DNA of 12,106 nucleotides, from assembly GCA_030668025.1 (NCBI GenBank), contig DAOUUT010000095.1, positions 1 to 12,106 of the forward strand, written 5' to 3'. The DNA comes from Promethearchaeota archaeon (GTDB taxonomy: Archaea > Asgardarchaeota > Lokiarchaeia > Sigynarchaeales > SOKP01). Both the position numbers and the translations under genes were made by a program. Below are positions 7,405-12,106 of the stretch, piece after piece (within the stretch, counting starts at the first letter, position 1; the number at the start of each line of letters is the position of its first letter). The notes under the pieces were generated by a model. That model searched no databases, was not told where the DNA came from, and saw only the letters and a list, made by a program, of their open reading frames with translations.

Positions 7405-8250
7405 TTGAATTTTGAAACTTTAAATTTTGAATTGAAACCAAATGGCATTGGTATTATAATGCTCAATCGTCCAGAGAAATTAAACGCTATTTCTTTTCAA
7501 ATGGAGGAAGATTTACATGAATTATTAGACCATTTGATGACAAATTTAGATTGTCGTGTATTGATTTTTGGGGGAATGGGACGCGCATTCTGTGCTGGAA
7601 CTGATTTGCAAGAAGGTTTAATTCTAAATTCAAAGAAGACTCCCGTAGGTTATGAGAAATACCACTTTTTAAACGTTCCAGAGCCATTAAAAAGGAAAAT
7701 GTATCATCAATGGCGTATAAGTCAAATATATGTGAAAATGCGAAAAATTGGTCAACCAATAATTGCAATTATACACGGAGCAGCAGCTGGTGGGGGATTT
7801 GGATTCGCAATGGCAGCAGATATGAGGATTGCCAGTGAAGATGTAAAATTTATTAACGCTTCCATTAATATTGGACTTAGTGGTGCAGATGTGGGTGGCA
7901 GCTATTTTCTTCCTCGACTTATTGGAATGTCAAGAGCAGCTGAAATATTATATAGCGGGAAGATTGTTGATGGTATTGAAGCTGAAAAAATTGGATTAGT
8001 TTTAAGAGTTGTAGAAAAGGAAAATTTGCTAAAAGTAGCAATTGAAAAAGCAGAAGAATTGTTAAAAAAAAGTCCCTTAGGATTGAGAATGACTAAACAA
8101 GCAATCAATTTATCTTTAGATTCCCCAAGCTTAGAAAACATACTACAATATGAAAACTCTTCAATAGTTTTAACATTTAGTTCAAAAGACGTAAATGAAG
8201 CTTCTGCCGCCTTTTTTGAGAAAAGAGACCCTAAATTCCCTCTACGCTAA
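7405..8250 (+). CDS. Crotonase-fold protein B, paralogue of the gene at 5711
   Basis: The 281-residue protein resembles crotonase A along its whole length, including long stretches such as MRKIGQPIIA, LPRLIGMSRAAEILY and SPLGLRMTKQAINLSLDSPS. The main differences are at 69-110 and the last 35 residues. Oxyanion-hole motifs are AFCAGTDL and GAAAGGGFGFAMAAD. Positions of the classical catalytic glutamates hold Gly133 and Ser153; the isomerase-type Asp is kept as D162 in SGADVGGSYFLP. A different residue at the second position (Ser versus Phe in A) suggests divergent substrate or chemistry. TTG 7405 is fixed by the in-frame TGA at 7396 and a GTGA ribosome-site element overlapping it. The gene lies 24 bp after the toxin and converges on the OsmC gene. 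Confidence 0.9.
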   Translation: MNFETLNFELKPNGIGIIMLNRPEKLNAISFQMEEDLHELLDHLMTNLDCRVLIFGGMGRAFCAGTDLQEGLILNSKKTPVGYEKYHFLNVPEPLKRKMYHQWRISQIYVKMRKIGQPIIAIIHGAAAGGGFGFAMAADMRIASEDVKFINASINIGLSGADVGGSYFLPRLIGMSRAAEILYSGKIVDGIEAEKIGLVLRVVEKENLLKVAIEKAEELLKKSPLGLRMTKQAINLSLDSPSLENILQYENSSIVLTFSSKDVNEASAAFFEKRDPKFPLR

Positions 8251-8281
8251 ATTAGAGCAGAAACTATAGAAATTAAAGCTA

Positions 8282-8310
8282 GAAAATAAAAAAAATAAAG
8301 AAGAAAAAAT
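8282..8310 (-). terminator. Poly-T terminator of the OsmC-family gene
   Basis: On the minus strand the 63-bp convergent gap carries T6 and T8 runs separated by short pyrimidine-rich spacers, starting a few bases after the OsmC stop. This matches archaeal T-tract termination. No matching T-rich run serves crotonase B on the plus strand. Confidence 0.45.
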
Positions 8311-8313
8311 AAT

Positions 8314-8814
8314 CTATTCTCTAATTTGTAATTTAGGTTTAATTGGAGATGCTCCATTGAAGTTGGTAATAACTGGACAATGGCTAAATACTTTTTCCAT
8401 CATTTCTTCTACTTTTTCTTTAGGTGCATCTGCTTTAATTCTAACGACAGGCTCAAGCATATCGTAGCCAGGAAGCATTTTATCGTCAATTCCAAAAATA
8501 GCTGCGAGATTTATATGGCCTCTTGAATTCACAGTCATAGATTCGATTTTTATGTCCATAATTAAAGCCCAAAATCTTGTAACTGCGATAATACAAGCAC
8601 CAACAGAGCCTAATATGGCTAATAATGGAGATGCTCCTTGGTCTGTACCATCTAAGCCTGCAGGAGCATCGATTATAACTTCGTGTTTTGAAGCTCCCAT
8701 AGTAACCTTAGTTTGCATCCCTTCTGACAGCATTTCACAGGCTACATTGAAATTTTTCTCCCCTTTAGTTACATCTTCTTTTATTGCTTCGTAAGTTTCT
8801 TTAAAACTTGGCAT
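8314..8814 (-). CDS. OsmC/Ohr-family protein
   Basis: The 166-residue protein belongs to the OsmC fold family, whose members include thiol peroxidases that reduce organic hydroperoxides. GASPLLAILGSVGACIIAV places a cysteine (C74) at the start of the long central helix, and FSHCPV gives the second cysteine (C146), matching the two redox cysteines of OsmC/Ohr. The N-terminal 30 residues (MPSFKETYEAIKEDVTKGEK) form a helical extension before the beta-strand region, making it longer than the usual 140 residues. ATG 8814 is preceded by AAGTGAT, a weak ribosome site, and a TATA-like run about 25-30 nt upstream. In an anaerobe a peroxide-defence or sulfur-handling role is plausible; the substrate is unknown. 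Confidence 0.87.
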   Translation of the reverse strand: MPSFKETYEAIKEDVTKGEKNFNVACEMLSEGMQTKVTMGASKHEVIIDAPAGLDGTDQGASPLLAILGSVGACIIAVTRFWALIMDIKIESMTVNSRGHINLAAIFGIDDKMLPGYDMLEPVVRIKADAPKEKVEEMMEKVFSHCPVITNFNGASPIKPKLQIRE

Positions 8815-8897
8815 TTTTTATCACTTTTCTTTCTATTATACTTTTATTTTAAATCAATATTCATAATTCATAAGTATTGAATGATAAAATTTAGAAT

Positions 8898-9125
8898 TTA
8901 ATTTAAATTTCTCTCATTTTCATAGAGATTCAATTTTTCTAAATTAATTAGATTATCTAAATCTCTAATTTCAGAAATATTGTTATTAAAGAGATATAAG
9001 GACTTTAAATTTAAAAGTTCTTTAAGTCCAATTATCTTTGATATTTTTTCAATTCCTTGATTACCCAAAACTAAAGCATTATCAGAGATTTCGAATTTCT
9101 GCCCTCGGTAGGTTATAAATTGCAT
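8898..9125 (-). CDS. Short leucine-rich repeat protein
   Basis: The 75-residue protein begins MQFITYRGQKFEISDNALVL, a start typical of Asgard LRR proteins. It then carries about two and a half LRR units (LLNLKSLYLFNNNISEI, LINLEKLNLYENERNLN) and stops. Two repeats are few for a stable solenoid, so this may be a truncated copy of a longer gene. No LRR-like sequence was seen in the 83 bp downstream before the OsmC gene. A TATA-like box lies 27 nt before the ATG. Function would be protein binding if it folds. Confidence 0.7.
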   Translation of the reverse strand: MQFITYRGQKFEISDNALVLGNQGIEKISKIIGLKELLNLKSLYLFNNNISEIRDLDNLINLEKLNLYENERNLN

Positions 9126-9148
9126 TTTATCTATTTTGGCTCTTTAAC

Positions 9149-9155
9149 TATATAA
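9149..9155 (-). promoter_or_regulatory. TATA box of the short LRR gene
   Basis: TTATATA on the minus strand is centred about 27 nt upstream of ATG 9125, implying a leaderless transcript. A second AT-rich match (TATAAAG) lies just upstream. Confidence 0.4.
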
Positions 9156-9215
9156 CTTTATATTAAACTAAGTATAAATCGATTCATTCAAAAAATTAGT
9201 ACTGTCATTTAAAAA

Positions 9216-9365
9216 TTAACTATATTTTTCTTTCCATTTTTTTTGTTTTTCTTCTGTATCTCCTTTCATTTTGCAAACTTTGTGAATTTGATCTTGCTTT
9301 TCCCATTGTTTTTCTAACTCATCTTCAAGGTCATCGTCTTTAGTTTCTTTATCTTTATCACTCAA
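9216..9365 (-). CDS. Small highly charged protein, 49 aa
   Basis: This short gene was found by hand: TTG at 9365 to TAA at 9216. The product starts MSDKDKETKDDDLEDELEKQ and continues with WEKQDQIHKVCKMKGDTEEK and a basic tail ending KEKYS. About half the residues are Asp, Glu or Lys, with two tryptophans and one cysteine, so it is probably a single helix or disordered. The start is supported by GGGTGA 6 nt upstream and an in-frame TGA inside that site. It lies 28 bp after the HdrD-like gene on the same strand and is probably cotranscribed. Function unknown; an accessory or stabilising role for the iron-sulfur protein is only a guess. Confidence 0.6.
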   Translation of the reverse strand: MSDKDKETKDDDLEDELEKQWEKQDQIHKVCKMKGDTEEKQKKWKEKYS

Positions 9366-9371
9366 TATATT

Positions 9372-9377
9372 TCACCC
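9372..9377 (-). promoter_or_regulatory. Ribosome binding site of the 49-aa gene
   Basis: GGGTGA matches the anti-Shine-Dalgarno of archaeal 16S rRNA and lies 6 nt before TTG 9365. It is the main reason for calling the short gene, because the TTG alone would be weak. Confidence 0.5.
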
Positions 9378-9393
9378 GTTTTTCGCTCTTTAT

Positions 9394-10527
9394 TCACTCT
9401 TTTTTTAACGCTTCTAAAAGATAATCGGTTATATATTTAGTTTTATATTCAGATTGAGTTTTGTAATTTACGTATCTATAATTGAACACGCATAAAGGAC
9501 ACGATGAAATAATGTCATGAGTTTCTAATTCGTCAAAAATTTTCTTACCAATTTTTATAGATAAACTACTATCAACCCCTCTAATTCCTGAACCAGCCCC
9601 ACAACACGCAGTTAATTCTCTATTTGCCTTGAGCTCTTTAACTGTAGCACATAACTTTAATAGTTCTCGGGGTTCGTCGTAAACATCAATGTTTTTAATT
9701 TTTCTTCCTGTCCTACAAGAATCGTGGTAAGTAACTGTGTCGTTAGATTGCTGAAATTTCAATTTGCCCTTCTTTTCTAATTCGTGAATAACTTGGATAA
9801 TGTGCTTAACTGGAATATCGTAATCTTGAAGGTATTTTGGATATAAGTTATTAAACGCGTAAAAACACCCACCACATGTAGTAATAATGTTCTTAATTCC
9901 GTGTTGTTTGAAGAGCTCAAAATTTTCCTTAAAGATTTTCTTAGCAAAGTCAAATTTACCGGCAGAATAAACGTATTCTCCACAACAAGGCTCCTTTTCA
10001 AATATCTTAAAATCAAAGTTACCTTCTTTTAAAAGCTCGTAAGACGCACTTGAACTTTCCTTTACTCGGAACGATGACATGCAACCCAAGAATAGCAATG
10101 TATCCGAATCTCCTGTTTCAAATGTTTCAGACTCTCTATATTTTTCTGGCATCCAGTTTAGTCTTTCTTCGCGTTTACCATTAACGGAATTATCTTGTTC
10201 TTCAATATTTTTTATTATTTTGTTATGATTTTCAAGAGGTCCTAAACCCATTTTTACTAGTTTTATTTTGGAAGCGTGGATTACATCAGCAATGTGAATG
10301 CTTTGTTGACAAGTAAGATCGCACAATCCACACAGCGTACAGGTATAGATGCTCTTAATCTCCTCTTCAGTAATGTCCTGGTTGTTAAATATTTTATCAA
10401 CGATTTTTAACCTCCCATTTGGCGATAACAATTCGTTCTGAGTAACTGCGAAAGTATCGCATACATCTAAGCATAGCATACAATCAATACACGATTGAAC
10501 CTCTGCAATTATCTTTTCTTCGTCCAT
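9394..10527 (-). CDS. HdrD/GlpC-like iron-sulfur protein with two ferredoxin motifs and two CCG domains
   Basis: The 377-residue cytoplasmic electron-transfer protein is of the heterodisulfide reductase D / GlpC / glycolate oxidase F type. Two 4Fe-4S sites are at C13, C16, C19, C23 and C63, C66, C69, C73. The first CCG domain has C149, C181-C182-G and C218-x2-C221. The second has C271, C308-C309-G and C343-x2-C346. In HdrB/HdrD such CCG domains hold noncubane 4Fe-4S clusters that reduce disulfides, while in other relatives they pass electrons to a quinone or flavoprotein. No flavoprotein partner (GlcD, EtfAB, HdrA) is in the window, so the reaction is open. There are no membrane segments. The start overlaps the stop of a 15-codon mini-ORF (TAATG). 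The 49-aa gene follows 28 bp downstream. Confidence 0.92.
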   Translation of the reverse strand: MDEEKIIAEVQSCIDCMLCLDVCDTFAVTQNELLSPNGRLKIVDKIFNNQDITEEEIKSIYTCTLCGLCDLTCQQSIHIADVIHASKIKLVKMGLGPLENHNKIIKNIEEQDNSVNGKREERLNWMPEKYRESETFETGDSDTLLFLGCMSSFRVKESSSASYELLKEGNFDFKIFEKEPCCGEYVYSAGKFDFAKKIFKENFELFKQHGIKNIITTCGGCFYAFNNLYPKYLQDYDIPVKHIIQVIHELEKKGKLKFQQSNDTVTYHDSCRTGRKIKNIDVYDEPRELLKLCATVKELKANRELTACCGAGSGIRGVDSSLSIKIGKKIFDELETHDIISSCPLCVFNYRYVNYKTQSEYKTKYITDYLLEALKKE

Positions 10528-10574
10528 TATTCATCAAGATAGTCGTATAATTTATCTATAATACAATAACCCAT
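10527..10574 (-). CDS. Possible 15-aa leader peptide overlapping the HdrD-like start
   Basis: ATG 10574 opens a 15-codon frame (MGYCIIDKLYDYLDE) whose TAA shares its last base with the ATG of the HdrD-like gene (TAATG). A TATA-like box is centred 25 nt upstream, so transcription could begin at this ATG. The peptide could be a translated leader coupling the next gene, the end of a decayed gene (protein-like codons extend seven codons further upstream to a TAG), or chance. Confidence 0.3.
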   Translation of the reverse strand: MGYCIIDKLYDYLDE

Positions 10575-10593
10575 AATATCTTCTAATTCTCGC

Positions 10594-10604
10594 TAAATAT
10601 ATAG
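10594..10604 (-). promoter_or_regulatory. TATA-like box upstream of the HdrD-like gene
   Basis: CTATATATTTA on the minus strand is the only strong TATA match in the 99-bp gap after the zinc-ribbon gene. It is centred 25 nt before ATG 10574 and about 72 nt before ATG 10527, so it fits the mini-ORF better than a leaderless HdrD-like mRNA. Confidence 0.4.
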
Positions 10605-10626
10605 TGACTATCTCTTTTAAAGGTGA

Positions 10627-11001
10627 TTACAAAAAGGTTTCGTAGAAATCATTGTCATCCACTTTAAGATCGCCGTATATAGCTTCTTGTTCGCGGTAAA
10701 AATCGCGATATCCCTGAACGCACAAAGTACAGTACCATTCTCCTAAGGGGGCATTATAAACCATGTCTCTTTCGGATTGGTTGCAGTTAGGACAGTAGCA
10801 TATCGAAGCTTTCAACGCTCGAAATAAATCACTCCGCTCGTTTTCAATTTTAATTCGCTCTGTTTGAGACTTGTTTTTTACTTTCTCTTTACCTAAACTA
10901 CTCCATTCATCCATAACTCTCTTTATGATGAGATCCCTCAAGTTATAAGCGAATTCTCTGACTTGTCTGGTCTTGTATGCGATAATTTCTTTATCTTTCA
11001 C
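10627..11001 (-). CDS. Zinc-ribbon protein of unknown function
   Basis: The 124-residue protein has a charged helical N-terminal half (residues 1-65, basic and rich in Glu and Lys) and a C-terminal zinc ribbon with C70-x2-C73 and C91-x2-C94; C68 is an extra nearby cysteine. The last 25 residues are acidic (GDLKVDDNDFYETF). The family was not recognised. A zinc ribbon plus a basic helical region would fit nucleic-acid or protein binding. GTG 11001 is the best conventional start, with a TATA box 25 nt upstream. However, the frame stays open 14 codons further upstream with protein-like content (YKNGYVIN) but no ATG, GTG or TTG. The HdrD-like gene follows 99 bp downstream. Confidence 0.7.
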   Translation of the reverse strand: MKDKEIIAYKTRQVREFAYNLRDLIIKRVMDEWSSLGKEKVKNKSQTERIKIENERSDLFRALKASICYCPNCNQSERDMVYNAPLGEWYCTLCVQGYRDFYREQEAIYGDLKVDDNDFYETFL

Positions 11002-11021
11002 GTTAATAACATATCCATTCT

Positions 11022-11031
11022 TGTATATAAA
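11022..11031 (-). promoter_or_regulatory. TATA box of the zinc-ribbon gene
   Basis: TTTATATACA on the minus strand is centred about 25 nt upstream of GTG 11001, supporting a leaderless transcript starting at that codon. It also falls inside the open frame that extends upstream, which argues against a longer protein. Confidence 0.5.
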
Positions 11032-11294
11032 TGTAATCTCTCATTACAATTATCGAAATGAAAATAAATATAAAAACATTAGAAAAAAAATAATGGGAAA
11101 AAAAAAAACGGAAAACGCTAGTATTCGGGGTACGAAAATTCTCTATGTAATTCAGAATAAAACCTGCTAAATTTTATCATCCTTTCTTTTTTATCCATAT
11201 CCAATACCTATTAAAAAAGTTTATAGCATTTTCCCCTTTTTGGCTCTATTGAGAAAGATATAATAAATTTAATATTAAAATTGAAGTATTTCTT

Positions 11295-11544
11295 TCATTT
11301 TAGGAATGAAGTAAATATAAAAAAAATATGATTTTTACAATTTTCTATCGAAATTTGAAAAAAATGATGCCGTGAGCTTTTTCCTATATGTATTTTGAAT
11401 AGACCGACTTTGATTTTATTTGATCTTTTAGAGGAATTAAAAATTATTTTCACTTTAGTTAGCATTTGGAACATTCCATCTAAATCCAAATTTCTTAAAT
11501 TCTTTATTTAATTTGTCCATGAATATTAAAATAATATCTTTCAT
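11295..11544 (-). pseudogene. Possible decayed gene or frameshifted short gene
   Basis: Two overlapping minus-strand frames look faintly coding. The first, ATG 11544 to TAA 11455, gives 29 residues beginning MKDIILIFMDKLNKEFKKFG and has a TATA-like box about 27 nt upstream. The second, a different frame at 11489-11295, gives 64 residues including SSKRSNKIKVGLFKIHIGKS. One frameshift would join them into a single product of about 80 residues. No family was recognised, and the AT-rich base composition alone can produce such frames. Confidence 0.2.
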
Positions 11545-11645
11545 TTGTAAGAGTATTTCTCATTAAAATTATATTTTACAAATAATACAGAATCAAAATC
11601 AAATCATATTGAATAATCAGAATTTACTTAATTGCGTGAAAAAAT

Positions 11646-12106
11646 ATGATAGAATTTATATTTTCTTTTAATTTTACTGGCTATATTTCTACGGGAGTTA
11701 AAAAAATTGATGAAAAAATACTTACATTGAATGGATTTAATATGTATACTCAAGATTTGGAGTATCCAAAACTTTTAAACGCTATTAAAAAAAAATATGG
11801 ACAAGAGATTGAAATCAATGGTATAAAATATTTACAAATTCAACACTCTAATATTTATTCTCATTCTCCTACTAATCATTTACTCGTATCTTTCAGACTT
11901 AATCTGGAAACCTACACTGATGAGATGTTTAATGAGCTTCAAAACAATATGGAAACTATTTTTAACGCGATAAAAGATTGTAATAAAATTTATTATTTCA
12001 CTACGAATTTATTTGTTGATTTTCAAATCTCATCATTCATAGAGAATTATATTTCATCAGAATTAATAGACGAGGATTTAAATGTCGGTCCTGCATATAG
12101 AATTCA
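11646..12106 (+). CDS. Unrecognised protein, C-terminus cut by window edge
   Basis: From ATG 11646 the frame is open for 153 codons to the window edge with no stop. The product starts MIEFIFSFNFTGYISTGVKK and is rich in Asn, Ile, Tyr and Phe, with alternating hydrophobic residues suggesting beta strands (EIEINGIKYLQIQ, NHLLVSFRLNLE, KIYYFTTNLFVDFQI) and a helix around 106-130. No signal peptide, membrane segment, cysteine cluster or catalytic motif was recognised, and only one cysteine is present. A CGTGA element 7 nt before the ATG is a plausible ribosome site. The function cannot be assigned without the remaining part. Confidence 0.7.
   Translation, partial: MIEFIFSFNFTGYISTGVKKIDEKILTLNGFNMYTQDLEYPKLLNAIKKKYGQEIEINGIKYLQIQHSNIYSHSPTNHLLVSFRLNLETYTDEMFNELQNNMETIFNAIKDCNKIYYFTTNLFVDFQISSFIENYISSELIDEDLNVGPAYRI

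Larger units (their letters stand above)
11002..11645 (+). other. 644-bp gap without a convincing gene
   Basis: This is the longest gene-poor stretch in the window. It contains the zinc-ribbon promoter, a plus-strand TATA-like box (11063-11075) followed by a 25-codon lysine-rich ORF (11093-11170) and a T-rich run near 11183-11195, and two overlapping minus-strand fragments (11295-11544) listed separately. No tRNA-like or other GC-rich structured RNA was seen. Confidence 0.5.

Noticed and set aside
10973..11170. 65-aa plus-strand ORF overlapping the zinc-ribbon gene start
   Set aside because: Its first part overlaps the promoter and start of a real minus-strand gene, and its composition is not protein-like. 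Only the last 25 codons were kept as a possible micropeptide.
11002..11645. Searched for tRNA, C/D-box RNA or CRISPR repeats in the gene-poor gap
   Set aside because: No GC-rich cloverleaf, no TTCGAAT-type T-loop in context, and no regularly spaced repeats were seen.
12100..12105. GAATTC at the right edge
   Set aside because: It might suggest a cloning boundary, but the reading frame runs through it and the left edge has no such site, so it is most likely coincidence.

Overview
The window is AT-rich and looks archaeal, most likely Asgard (Lokiarchaeia-like). The support is mixed: TATA-like boxes lie about 24-31 nt upstream of many start codons, weak ribosome sites match the archaeal GGTGAT anti-SD, TTG starts are frequent, and there are two leucine-rich-repeat proteins (one with HEAT-like helices), an HdrD-type CCG iron-sulfur protein and a MntA/HepT pair. 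No rRNA, tRNA, CRISPR array or insertion sequence was seen, so the lineage is an inference from gene content.

Left part (1-3811, all minus strand). A cysteine-rich 4Fe-4S electron-transfer protein runs off the left edge. Next come a 50-residue conserved-looking small protein (1134-1286, antisense to a spurious plus-strand ORF) and a 799-residue glycyl radical enzyme (1412-3811). The radical enzyme has an intact GCVEP active-site loop but a non-consensus glycyl motif (KVGGY), and no radical-SAM activase is visible.

Middle part (4000-8250, all plus strand). The order is a HEAT/LRR protein, a PNP/UDP-family nucleoside phosphorylase, a crotonase-fold protein, a MntA/HepT toxin-antitoxin pair with diagnostic motifs GS-x10-DxD and R-x4-H-x-Y, and a second crotonase paralogous to the first. 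Both crotonases lack the two catalytic glutamates of classical enoyl-CoA hydratase but keep an Asp equivalent to one in dienoyl-CoA isomerase. The toxin-antitoxin pair thus sits inside a crotonase duplication and may be cotranscribed with the second copy.

Right part (8314-11001, minus strand). An OsmC-family protein converges on the second crotonase. Upstream of it are a short LRR protein, a 49-residue very charged protein that closely follows an HdrD/GlpC-like double-ferredoxin, double-CCG protein, and a zinc-ribbon protein of unknown function. A 15-codon mini-ORF ends in TAATG overlap with the HdrD-like start codon.

Right end (11002-12106). About 640 bp lacks a convincing gene and holds a possible short transcription unit and a possible decayed gene. 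It is followed by the first 153 codons of an unrecognised plus-strand protein that is cut by the window edge.

Taken together the proteins suggest an anaerobe with iron-sulfur electron transfer, radical chemistry and CoA-thioester metabolism. No single pathway linking all of them can be shown from this window.
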